A DNA stretch of 64,000 bases, taken from Isoetes taiwanensis (Eukaryota > Streptophyta > Lycopodiopsida > Isoetales > Isoetaceae). The stretch is taken from contig JAJEKV010000074.1 in assembly GCA_021234155.1 (NCBI GenBank), positions 6,445,403 to 6,509,402 of the forward strand. The letters are read 5' to 3'. Positions 46,553-57,912 of the stretch are shown piece by piece. A program made the translations under genes and the position numbers. The notes under the pieces were generated by a model that ran no database searches, was not told the origin of the DNA, and was given only the letters and a program-made list of their open reading frames with translations. Position 1 is the stretch's first letter. Each line of letters begins with the position of its first letter.

Positions 46553-49500
46553 TTTTGCAACTGATAAGAATCGGGTGGAGAGAACCTTTCTTTGGCCTGG
46601 GACTAGTCAGTTTATAACACAGTAAAAGCAGTGTAAATATGAGTTAACTGCTTCTTGTACAGTCATTAAGGAGGAACTAATACACTGAATATGAGGTCAT
46701 GAAGACTTTGGCTTCTGATTGTTTTGAATGGATCACATCTCAATATTATCATAAAAGGAAAGAGAGGGCCACCTAGTGGAGGATTTATATAAAGAAGAAA
46801 AACCCTGCGCTGAGCTTTAGCGGAGCCATTGCTGACCCATGGATTCAGCTTATGCATGATGGACATTGCACAGATGAGGACCTAAAAATTGCTAAACTTT
46901 TTTGTTTCCAGTCTATCCATGTGAATTCTCTATGAGCAGAAAATAGCCAAGATATATAATTTACTTAAAACATTCAAGGCAAGAAGTATGGAAAAGCACT
47001 TTGTGAAATGCCTACGTGGCTTACCTTTTGTGCCAGCTAGTTATTTAGCCATACAACACAAGTGGAAGCATGTCAGATATATCCTTAACAACCTGGCCCT
47101 CGAGTTTTATAGCTGAGATCAGATCTCAGCCCGTTACCCATAAGTAATACCATTAAAGGCGCTAGTTTATTATGCCCAAAGACCATAAACATCTAGCTTG
47201 TTATGGAAACCAACGGTGAATAACACCCTAGAACTCAGGTGTTTATACCCTGCTATAACAATCTCGGGCCTTCACCCTCGTTTGTTATAAGAGGGCATAA
47301 CACCCTCATTCCAGAGTATTATCCCTCTGTTATTTCTAGAATTGCCATTGGATTGGGTATGGCACTTTTTCTTTCCCATTCTATTCTAATCTAATTCTAT
47401 TTCTCAGAAATGTGGGCCCACTCAGGGCTGCTTATCATCCTCCTTCCACGACGAGCGGTTTACCTTCAAATCCAACATTAGTCTAGTTTACTTTCAAATC
47501 CAACAGTGACATTTACCAAGCATTTGGCTACGCTGATTTACTTTGCATTGTAGCAATTTTATTAAAGTACACACTGTCCAAATTTTGTTTTATGCAAGAG
47601 GTGCAAGCACCTCTATTTTGTTATATTTACCCGGTAGGCTTGTCTAGCATATGTATATCAGCAGGTTAAGACTACAATTACAACAATATATACCACTCGA
47701 ATGATAGATGACAGTACATCAGCTAATGCAATGATCGAGGTTGGCATCCTTGAACTTGTAACAAAGGTTCTAATCATGATATTGCTACCTGCTCATGCTT
47801 CCATTGTTGACGGGCAGATGTGGTATCCACGTATACTTTTCCCTCCAAAAGTGCATCTCCTCACTATTTTGTTTTTTGCTACATGCTTACTTTTAAATGC
47901 TTTTTTTCCTTTTTTGGGACGTAGAGTGGCCTATTGCAGGACATCGCCCTCATCTTTTTGTTCAATGAAGAAGGGGATAAACACCTCTGCTTGCCCTTTA
48001 TTGCAAGCAAATGGGCTCGCCATGAGCTTGTTTATTTGCTATCAGCAGCAAGTAGGGAACAAGCCTGTTTATTTGCTGTAAGGGGCAAGCAGGGGTGTTT
48101 ATCCACTTTACCGGCACGCAAGCTTCCTCACACACAATTCACCCACAGTTGGACTATCGGCATCCACGACTCGATTATCATAGGCTCGTCATGCTCTAGA
48201 GCTGGATTATCAGCTTCCAATCTAGACAGCTCCTAGGCAGCCCCAGCCTAGATTATTAGCATCAGAGGCTGAATCCAGAGCTCAAAGGCTCACAAGGATT
48301 TAAGCCACTACCTGTTACGCCTTATCACATGGCTTGAATCAATGGTGAGGATTCTTGGATTAAAAAGCTTGTCGGTTAAGGGGGCCAAGGTCCAACAATG
48401 TGCGATTTTGTTTGACCTTTCTATTTTAAATGGCACACTGACTTTCTTGAGACTCTGTCTTAAGAATAATAACGAGTAGGAGACATATTACCACTGAGAA
48501 CTCTAGGATTATTTGGAAAATCTAAATTGTTGTGGTCTCTTTTGGTTCAGCTCGTGGATATAGATGGCATGTGAGCAGGTATGCTTTGCTTATAGCATGT
48601 CCATTCAAGATGCAATCTCTTGGAATGCATAGATGATCATTTACAACCTCATTTATAAATATGGATGGTGAAAGGACTGATTCTATTATTGAGAGGTTGA
48701 AGAGCTCTCATGTATGGAATATATTTATAAATCTCCCAATTGATAAAGACTAAAATAGTTCATTAGTGTAGTTCCTTGTTCATTAGTTCTCTAAATAAAC
48801 TAAAGGACCTTCAAAGCCATGGCTGGACAAATGCATGGATCATGATATTCTATAAACTTGATCGATCACGAGACATATGCAAGCTGTCCTTTCAGAACAA
48901 CCATTTTGAACATATGTAGGAAGAGTTGCATTCTACCAAGTAACAATTCGTTTAGATGTTAAACAGTTATGTTGCTTTCTCTATTTGTCTGTGATCTTAT
49001 GAATCACAGTCTGTCTGTGATTGCTACATACTATACTTTCAGATAAATTTGTTACCAAATGTCTATGGACCCAATACAATGTATACGGTTAAGGATTTTC
49101 GTGGAAAAAACCTTAACATTACACCCATTTCTGACTAAGCAATTAGCATCTCCAATATGGGTATTCATACCATACAGACATTATACTCATATATACAAAA
49201 GATAGTCGTCACACGAATATAAAACGTAGTTGACAAGGCAAGGCTTAAACTCACAACCTTCTAGTTGTGAATCATGCACCTTAGCCAAATAAGCTACCAA
49301 TACTTGTTGAAGACATCACCTTGCGGTTTCCTTATATGCATATGCTTGTAGAAGGTTTTGGGACATTCGAGAACTTAGGTGGTTATGCACGAGTATCTTA
49401 CATGCATTCGTGTGGAAAAGAAGCCCCATTTCCAGTATTCGAGTTCAACACCAGACATCTATCTTGTGTTTTTGCTTGCCTTCAGGCCATTATATTCTTG

Positions 49501-49590
49501 ATTCTTCATTATCCATTAGATCCCTTGCTGATCTTTACATATTTCTTGCGTATCTTCTATGTATTTTCTTGCTTTTGCGTAGGTTCATGA
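46553..49590. other. Intergenic region with one small MITE
   Basis: Contains a perfect 18-bp palindrome gctgagatcagatctcagc (with centre, about 47113) and a set of related taacaccct phrases at 47.2-47.34 kb. A 133-bp inverted-repeat element is listed separately. No gene was recognised. Confidence 0.4.
47973..48105. mobile_element. 133-bp MITE
   Basis: Terminal inverted repeats of about 27 bp: ggggataaacacctctgctt followed by gcccttta on the left, and the complement of gtggataaacacccctgctt followed by gccccttac on the right. Non-coding. Confidence 0.75.
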
Positions 49591-49594
49591 CAGT

Positions 49595-49872
49595 TGGGTG
49601 AAAGCATGTTAGAGTCTACATAAAAAATTACCAAAAAGGTACTTTTCTGTGTACTTCTATGCAAGTACACAATTGTATTTTTAAAGTACCTAGACTTCAA
49701 TCTTGACTAAAATAAATTGTGCTATGTTCAAGAGAAATAATACATACATGTTGTAAGTTACCTTGTGATGTCAACAAGATGTTAAGAAGCCAAATAATAT
49801 TGTCATGTTTGACTACTCAGAGTATTTTCCTCGTAGTTTCCAAAATATATAGACCCTAACATGCTCTTACCA
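49595..49872. mobile_element. MITE-like inverted-repeat element, copy 2
   Basis: TIRs tgggtgaaagcatgttagag and (complement) tggtaagagcatgttagggt, flanked by AGT on both sides (49592-49594, 49873-49875). Same family as 12955-13276. Confidence 0.75.
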
Positions 49873-51591
49873 AGTTAAACCAGAATATTTACCAGTTCTT
49901 GTTTGCTCTGAGCCTAAGTCTTTCCTTGTCTATATTTGGAGTTTTTATTTTCATGAAGGAGATTTCGTCCTTATCTGACCCCTTACAATAGATCTAGTAG
50001 TTTGTGCAACTGTATCAGACGGGTTGTAGTCGGATAACAAGAAGCTTAAGGAATGGGTAGCTTCTCATGAATCAACCTCTAGCTCCAAGAGGAGTTCATC
50101 GAGCCTAAAATTAGTTTCTTAGGAGAAATTTGATAGCACTAAATCCAAGCTCTGGGGTTTTTTAAATCAGATTGAGCTCGTGATTTAGCTCCACCCTCAC
50201 AAGTATCCCACGAACCGGGAAGATGTTGGACTAGTTGGCTATCTTCTTTCTAGGTTTGCCTTGAGTTAGTTCACCCCCTTACTGGAGAAAGGGCCTCCCA
50301 AGTTGTAAAATTCTGCCACGTCTACTGCTGAACTTGAGGCTTGTTTTAGAGACACAGATTGGCAGCGCACGGCAGTGGTGACCAAGCTTGGCAACCTCAG
50401 GCAAGGTTCTCGTCCAACTTCTATTTATGCTTCTAAGTTCTATCAGATTGGCATAGACACAGCCTGGGAAGATGCAGATCTTTAGGACTATTTTTGAAGA
50501 GGGCTCCATGAGGATGTAAAGGATATCTTGCGGACTATGGAGGATCTCAGGACTTTGGATGAAGATATAAAGTTTGTGGTTTGTTATGATAACCATCTGT
50601 TTGTACGTAGGCAAGAAAGATGAAATTAGCCGATTTCTCTATTTCTGCAAGCTCCAGTGATCACACTAGCTTCTTCACTACCTACATCCCCTAAATCAAA
50701 TGGCTTGATATCTATGCGCATTGATTGTGTGGTTCGAGGTCTCTTGTTTGCGGCTGAGAAGCAGCACCTAAGAGAGGCTAATTCCTGCCTCTGTTGTAGA
50801 GAGATTGGCCATATCGCTTGTTGATGTCCTGTTAAGCGATCAAATCTTTAGAGTCTGGTCCGAGTAATAGAAGTCTCTGATGATTGACCGACATTTCTCA
50901 AACTCCTTCCACATGTGAGGAAGGTGTTATTCCCTCGAATAAGATCATTGGAGTTGGAGATTGAGAGGATAGATGTATTGGTGCAACTTGATAGCGGTGT
51001 AAATGTCAGCTTTATGGATAGTGTGTTCGCTACTAAGCACACTATCTGTAGAAGCAGGGTCGAGCATCCCAGCTCTATTGATGTGATTGATGGATGTGAG
51101 ATCTCTTTGAGCACAATCACAGAATGTATTATACTTCTCTGGGTTCTGTTCGAGAGAGTTTTTTTGCAACATTTCATTCAATCTCATTGCTACTCCACAT
51201 TTTCCAGTAGTCTTGGATCTTTCCTGGCTCGACTTGCATAATCCACAGATTGATTGGCACTCTAGATCATTTCTGTTTACTGGTTCTATCTCTAGTCCTA
51301 GTTCATCTGCAGCTTTTGTCTTTACATCTACTCCAGTCCTTAAGTGTCGTAGGCTCCTAATTTCACTCCTGTTCATGTTTCAATTTATGTTCCTACTCCA
51401 TTCTTTGCGATTGGTTGTAAATTATCATGACCTAAACAAGATCAATATGCGTATCAGTATCCTCTTCCTTTGATTCCAGGGTTATTTAAATGGTTGCAAG
51501 GCGCACGATACTTCACCAAAATTGAGCTTCGATGTGCCTATAATCTTATCAGGATCAGGGAAGATGATGAGTGAAAGACTGCTTTTCGAAC

Positions 51592-51827
51592 CCGGGGGTT
51601 GCACCTATCATATAGGGGGTACCTCATGTGCGTGCAAGGGGTCACTGAAAACCCCCTTGTATATGCCTTTGAAATCTTCCCAAAACCTCCTTATTTCAGC
51701 CACATATTGAACCAGAGTCACCTAAAAAAGCCCCTTAGGTAAGAGTATATGTATGGTTCAAGCCCAAAATAAACCCTTTTGGTCACTCACCTAAATTGTA
51801 CGACCATAACTATGTGAACCCCCCTTG
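51592..51827. mobile_element. 236-bp hAT/MULE-like non-autonomous element
   Basis: Interrupts the gypsy RT between TAFRT and the following SHFEYVV. Flanked by an exact 9-bp target duplication ttttcgaac (51583-51591 and 51828-51836). Its ends, ccgggggttgcacctat and (complement) caaggggggttcacat, are weakly inverted. Eight- or nine-base duplications are typical of hAT and Mutator-like elements. Confidence 0.85.
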
Positions 51828-52185
51828 TTTTCGAACTCAGTATAGTCATTTTGAGTATGTTGTCATGCTCTACGACCTTATCAATGCTCCAACAGTCTTT
51901 TAGCACATGGCTAATTATGTCTTTTTGGAGTTATTGGACCTCTTGTTATCATCTATTTGCATGATATTTTGATTTAGAACATGTCCAAAATATGAAGAAC
52001 ATGCCCGTAAGGTTCTTCGAAGACTTTCAAAGAGTATGAAGAACTTGTCCAGGAGGAGCTGCGAGAACCTGGGCTTTATACCAAGCTGAAGGAGTGTCAG
52101 TTCAATCAGGATAGTGTCGGGTTTCTTAGCTATCGCATCACATCTCAGGGTGTTTCCATGGATCTAGAGAAAGTCAACACAATTC

Positions 52186-53025
52186 TTGATAGAATAGAAT
52201 AGAATATGATTTTATCGTCCACGGAGACCAACTGGCCTATGGGACCCAAGTACAAAGAGAGAGCAGCAGGCGCATTACTACCAGGATTAAAAAACCCTCG
52301 GCCCGAAGGGTTTTCGGGGGAAAAACCTTAGTAGCAATAAGGATGCTGACATACTGCACAGTTATATACATAATCACAAGCACAGTTGAGGTTAATGTCA
52401 GACAGGGGGGCATAACTGAGTCCGCGTATCCATTACCTCCCGGAGGTATGATCCCAACAAGCCTATAGAGGCCGTGCTCAGTAGTTCATGCAGGGCCTGA
52501 TGGGGCACAACTAACCGAGCATACCGAGCCCGGATATGCTCGTACGCCGGACAGGCCTGGAGGGTGTGACTTTCATCCTCAATGGCACCCTGTTGACAGC
52601 ACTGACAGACTCTGTTCTCCCGCGGCTAGCGAATCCAAATTCCTGTTTCAATGCGGAGGTGGTGTGCACCTGTGCGAATGGAAGCAATCACCCTGCGTTT
52701 TTTCATGGGTAGATGGGTGCGCAGGTAGTGGTGTGGGCCCCTCGTGAGCATGGGATTAACCTGTTGTCGATAATTTGCCACCTTGACATGTGTCAGGGCC
52801 TCTGCATCCCAAAGCTTGGCCATGAAGCAAGCATCCAAGTACTGCTTCAAGGCATCGCGTTCCTTCGGTGTATGCACTGGTCCACATCTGTGTGCCTGCA
52901 CATTCCATCGAGAGAACCACTGGGCTTGCTTGTCTTTCCAAAGGGGCTTTGAGTCGTTGTGGACCCATCGCCACCGCCAAAGCAAGGTTGGGCAGCCGGG
53001 CTTCATCCATATAGAAAAACACCTT
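52186..53025 (-). mobile_element. 5'-truncated LINE, 3' part of ORF2
   Basis: Minus-strand relative of the 7.8-12.8 kb LINE, inserted in the gypsy element after KVNTILD. It encodes the ORF2 C-terminus: DEARLPNLALAVAMGPQRLK, YLDACFMAKLWDAEALTHVK, then a zinc-knuckle region CQCC...H...C near 52600 and a 3' UTR with the aaaaacccttcgggccgagggtttttt-type hairpin (about 52287-52320). The 3' tail on its own strand is (TATTC)n. The (GAATA)n seen at 52192-52210 is its complement. Confidence 0.88.
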
Positions 53026-53650
53026 CTCTAGTTAAGGATGTACAATGCTTCTTGGGGTTTGCCAATTGTTATTGCCGCTTCATCAAGGACTATTTGGAGA
53101 ATGTCTTGCCTTTGATACGTCTCACCAGGAAGGATGTTCCTTTTGAGTAGATGATTGAAGCAGAATTAACATTCATCGCTTTAAAGCATGCTTTCACGCA
53201 AAGACATCTGTTCATGCACACTTTCGGATCTGTTGCATCCCTTAAAAGTTGTTGTATCGAGATTTTGCTCTTGACACCATCTTGTCAAGAGGGAGATGGT
53301 CATGAGCTACACTTGATCGTCTATCATTCTCAAAAGTTCTAGATTGCTAAGATCAACTATCCTATTTAGGATAAGGAACATTTGGCGATTGTTGACTCTT
53401 TTCAGGAGTGGCGATGATTTCTTGTCGCTTCATAAGGTGATAGTGTACGGTGATCACCAAAACCTGAAGTATTTTTAGTATGTTCGAGTTCCCAATCGTC
53501 TCGATGGCATACACAAGCACTATCCAGCTTTGATTTCGTCATCAACTTCTAGCCTAACATGCTTCAAGGGAAACTAGATGCTCTTTCTCGCAAATTGTAC
53601 TTTGAACCTAAGGCAGGGGTGCGAGCATTTGATCATCATTTCATCCTTCT

Positions 53651-55213
53651 TTCATTTCTTAGATTCAAAGCATAAAAGTTATAATGTTTTGCGACGCCGG
53701 ACTTTTATAGTAATTGTTTTTAACACGCTAAGAGAATATAAAGAGTTACGGGTTTACTGCAAGCATGAGCGGGTCTTTTTTTAACTTGTTGGAGGGATCT
53801 ATAATTCACATTTAAGACCTCAATTTCTAAGAGGGAACATAACATATTTTACATTGTTATAATCGCTTTCAATGGGTTTTGTTGTAAATCCGAGATTCTG
53901 GCCTACAGAAGCTACTTATTGTGTAATTGAAGTTATTATCCAAGTCAATTTTTTTTTGCTTTTGTTTTAAGCCATTATTTTTACGATTTAAATTGTCATG
54001 TTATGTAGGCGGGCAATGATCCTCTTACCATTGCCATATTTTGCATAATGATTTATATGCCTCGCGGCTTATTTTGCGAGTTATTGCCCCTTTGTAATTA
54101 CTTTGATTAATCACAACGAAGAGTGTTGCTCATTATGTTAACGGGAGCTGAGACTATTTCACAAAAAAATAGGTAAGGATTCGTGCTTTATTGGATTGGC
54201 ATGCTTTGACAATTTGCTTTAATAAGCCAAGTTGTAGTTTCTAATACAAATTGTATGCATTTAAAGTTTTAGATAGTTGTGATTGTAGGTAGTTCACATT
54301 TGTAGAACTAATGATTTGGAGATCTTTAGTATTAGCGTCTTTTATTATATAGTTAATGCCCTAGAGTCAATGCTTTCATATATTCATCCTTTCGTTTTTT
54401 TTTTTGTTTGTTTTTTCAAAAGGTCAGAATTTAAGATACATGTCGAAAATTGCATCTGACTCTAATTTTTCAATGCGGATGCATATGAAGTTGGAAGGCG
54501 AAACAACTTGCAAGAGAAAGTAGATCTAGAATGTGCAGAAAGCCTTAGTTTTATGGATGGCTACTGAAGGAAAAGGATGAACAGCCTGATATAAGGATGT
54601 TAAGGTATGCATTTTTTCTTGAACAATTGAATGAAATTTATAGTATGCATTGAAAATCAAGTCCCTTTTCTTAGGACAGTGCTTTCAGGGATGATAAGGT
54701 TCATCTTTGCCCGACAATTAATATTAGTAATATTTCCAACCAAAAACAAAGAAGCGGGAGTGATAATGAAGCAAGACAAGAAAAGAAAATAAAATTCAAA
54801 GCATGAGGATGCAAATCGAAATCGGTCGACAATATACAATAGAAAAGGTATGCGTTTGAAAATTTGAGGAACTGATAAAGGAGGAAATACATGAGCTGCA
54901 GGATAAACCATAGGTTTGTTAATGTCTTTCTTGGTTTGTACATGGAAGTGACAATACTAGGTTTTGGTGCAGCTACAACCAATAATTTATTTGATTATGC
55001 TACTTGATGTACACATGCAGGGCTCCTCTTGTGAGTGCCCACACCGATTGTGCGAGTTATATTTATTTAGATGCTGAAAGAAGGTACTTTGTATTCGGTT
55101 GAGCCCGCGCAGAATATGTCCTATGGACAATTTCCACTTCAAACTAATTTATGTCCAGGTTCTTAAGTTTTTGTTTCAAAGTTAGTCTTTTATTGCATGC
55201 ATTCGAGATGGAA
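53651..55213. other. Intergenic region, nothing recognised
   Basis: AT-rich, with scattered T-runs (about 54395-54420). No domain, RNA or clear repeat seen by eye. Confidence 0.4.
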
Positions 55214-55354
55214 TATGTAGCATAATAACAGGGGGTTTTCTTTATGTTTTTGTACGCTTTTCACTAAGGTTTTCCTATGATTTAAGTGATGTATTCAAAT
55301 GGATGTACTAATGCGTCATCTAGAGTGCACCATTTACGAGCCATTGATTTTAGC
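55214..55354 (+). repeat. Dispersed 145-bp repeat, copy 2
   Basis: Matches 34732-34876 in the same orientation, from atgtagcataataacagggg to cgagccattgattt. Confidence 0.7.
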
Positions 55355-55368
55355 CTTTTTTTTTTTTT

Positions 55369-55642
55369 AATGGTCAACAACCAATGGCTCACAACAAAAG
55401 CCCTTTTTTGTGCGTGTGGTGCATAATGGTCAACAACCAATGGCTCACAACAAAAGCCCTCTTTTTGTGTGTGTGGTGCATAATGGGCACATGAAGGGCT
55501 TGAAAATCAATGGCTCACAACAAAAGCCTTTTTTTTTTGCGTGTGGTGCATAATGGTCAACAACCAATGGCTCACAACAAAAGCCCTCTTTTTGTGTGTG
55601 GTGCATAATGGGCACATGAAGGGCTTGAAGGGCGCATGTAGT
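55369..55642 (+). repeat. Tandem array of two alternating 56-70 bp units
   Basis: Unit A (aatggtcaacaaccaatggc ... gtgtggtgcat) occurs at 55369, 55425 and 55552. Unit B, which replaces the first part with aatgggcacatgaagggctt, occurs at 55482 and, truncated, at 55607. Order A-A-B-A-B. The shared core is ctcacaacaaaagcc. Open frames across it are repeat artefacts. Confidence 0.85.
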
Positions 55643-56077
55643 GCGGTTTAAGCGCCCGCGCAACACATTTCTTATCATAACCCGATCCGAGCTCTGTTTG
55701 AGATGATTTTTATTGCGTTGGAAAGCTCTCTCCAGATCTTTTTATAGTGTATGATATGGATATGTTTGGTTAAGTTATTTATGCTAAAACAGCAATTTTT
55801 CGGTCGGGTTTGGTAGGCTTTCACATCCTACCAGTTGATTAATACAGGATTGTGCTATTGGATATTGTTTTATGGCTCATTCTAAATGAAGCTTGCAAAA
55901 AATTACCATGCATTTTTAGATTTTGAGGCAGTTATTAAGCAAATTCCAAGGCTTCTAGATCCTTGTGCTAACAAGCAGAAAAGTTTCCCACTTTGGTTTC
56001 TCACCACAAGAATCCATGGAGGCCAAAGGCTGTTTATTAAATTCGGTTGAAAAATGTTTGTGTATGGGTGTTGCAAA
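55643..56077. other. Spacer between tandem array and foldback B
   Basis: No gene or clear repeat recognised. Confidence 0.4.
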
Positions 56078-57119
56078 CTTTATGACTTTTCGAAATAATG
56101 GGATCAATCGCTCTATCTTTATGGTAACTTTTACTTATGTTCTATTTGTTTTATTGTGATGAAATTCAAAAGCTACGGTGATGAAAGCCTCAAATGAATT
56201 CTAGTTTTTTTTACGGTTTGAATTCTAAAATTTTTGTCACATGGGGAGGGTGACATCCCTAAGGCCCAAAGGGGCCAAAATTTTGCAACACAAACCATTA
56301 ACATCCAACATATTAAAATTAAATCCCCAACACATAACAACCAACACATAACAACCATTGACATTAACAACCAACACATAACTACCATTGACATTAATTA
56401 ACACAACCATTGGGTCCGACAAATTTAAATTAAAATCCCCTTAAACCCCCTTTGGTTTGGGTGCATATTCACCGCGGGGGTGGCGTCGGGCAGGCGGCGA
56501 GAGCCCTCATAATTGTATTTTGCACGCATCTAAATCAACACCATATAGTATTCCGCGAAATCTTATAGTATTTTGCGAATCTTGTTATAGAGTATATAGC
56601 AAATTTTGTACTTGCATACCCCACAAACGAGGAACTTTAACGCGACGGTGTAGATTAAGGAATAAGGGGTGAATATGCCTATCCAATGCTCGTTGTTCTG
56701 AGTCACCCCCGTGAATATGCACCCAAACCAAAGGGGGTTTAAGGGGATTTTAATTTAAATTTGTTTGACCCAATGGTTGTGTTAATTAATGTCAATGGTA
56801 GTTATGTGTTGGTTGTTAATGTCAATGGTTGTTATGTGTTGGTTGTTATGTGTTGGGGGATTTAATTTTAATATGTTGGATGTTAATGGTTTGTGTTGCA
56901 AAAAAAAAAATTTGGCCCCTTCGGGGCCTTAGGGATGTCACCCCTCCCCATGTGACAAAAATTTTAGAATTCAAACCAGAAAAAAACTAGAATTCATTTG
57001 AGGCTTTCATCACCTGTAGCTTTTGAATTTCATCACAATAAAACAAATAGAACATAAGTAAAAGTTACCATAAAGATAGAGCAGATTGATCCCATTATTC
57101 TGAAAGTCATAAAGTACAC
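56078..57119. mobile_element. Large foldback element B (arms about 425 bp)
   Basis: Left arm about 56078-56505, right arm about 56688-57119, spacer about 180 bp. Outer arm: actttatgactttt, then aaaagttaccataaagatag on the right. Middle: tttgtcacatggggagggtg / complement. The inner arm accccctttggtttgggtgc and the spacer phrases (catatagtatt, cataccccacaaacgagg, ttaaggaataaggggtgaat) are the same as in element A. The middle also has an internal tandem of aacaaccaacacataac phrases. Confidence 0.9.
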
Positions 57120-57547
57120 AACACATTAGAATGTACGAAACTGCATAATCTTTTTGTCACTTTTTGGATCATTTTATTTTTCCATGGAATGCTTAAGATA
57201 TATTCCTATCGTTAATAATTATTTCATGTCATGTGAGAACTGCATAGAACCATAAGTAAAAACATTTTGAAACTGTTGTTATTCCTAGCCAAGAGTCCTA
57301 TTGTTCCGATTCGATTAAATACAAAACAATGCAATTTGAAATAGGTACTATTGAAACCATTGATAATGATGTGACATGCTATGGGTCTCCGTGCTGAAGG
57401 TAAGATGAATACTAAGACCCATCTTCTACGTCATTTCCATCGGAATCAAATCAAGATGGACCGAAGGTTGTGGTAGTTATTAAAGTTGTTATGTTTTTTC
57501 CATGAAGTTTGAATATTACGTTTGATCAAATCATTTTCCCTTAACAG

Positions 57548-57912
57548 AATAGAATAGCATAGAATAGATTTTTAGCGTCCATGGAGACCGACTGGCCTAT
57601 GGGACCCAAACAAAAAGAGAGTAGCAAGCGTGTCTTGATGCGGATTAAAAACCCCCGCCAGAAGGGTTTTCGGGAAAAACCTTAGCGATAATAAGTCCGC
57701 TTTCGCATCTTTATACAATTGTGTAGGACGGTTCAATCACAGGCCCCGAAAGACACAAGCGAAGTCCGTGCATCCATAACCTCCTGGAGATATGACCCCA
57801 ACAAACCCACTGACGCCTATTCAATAACGCATGCAACGGTTGGCCAGGCACTAGTAATCGGACATACCGCTCTCTGATATGGGCAAACGCTGGGCAGATC
57901 TGGATGATTGCA
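57548..57912 (-). mobile_element. 5'-truncated LINE 3' end
   Basis: Third LINE relative, minus strand. The complement carries gaatagaatagcatagaata as tail, gaccgactggcctatgggac and a short piece of ORF2 C-terminus (peptide CPAFAHIRERYVRLLVP). The insertion ends near 57912 where gatgattg adjoins unrelated AT-rich DNA. Confidence 0.85.

Larger units (their letters stand above)
49960..53650 (+). mobile_element. Decayed Ty3/gypsy retrotransposon with nested insertions
   Basis: Gag, CCHC knuckle, protease, RT and RNase H signatures occur in the gypsy order in one orientation, each in fragments. Two younger elements sit inside: a 236-bp element at 51592-51827 and a LINE fragment at 52186-53025. 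Integrase and both LTRs were not recognised. Confidence 0.88.
50115..53650 (+). pseudogene. Ty3/gypsy gag-pol remnants
   Basis: Gag: EKFDSTKSKLWGFLNQIELV (about 50125), then LGNLRQGSRPTSIYASKFYQ and GLHEDVKDILRTMEDL (50390-50550). Zinc knuckle CLCCREIGHIAC then Cys (about 50790). Protease-like VLVQLDSGVNVSF (about 50980). [13 protein letters not shown] (51415), [19 protein letters not shown] and TAFRTR (51495-51590, cut by the 236-bp insertion), SHFEYVVMLYDLINAPTVF (about 51845), and YTKLKECQFNQDSVGFLSY (about 52080). The reading resumes after the LINE at VKDVQCFLGFANCYCRFIKD (about 53030) and LTRKDVPFE. RNase H: LHLIVYHSQKF, DKEHLAIVDSFQEWR, then LQGKLDALSRKLYFEP (53570-53610). Many stops and shifts make it an old copy. 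Confidence 0.88.
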
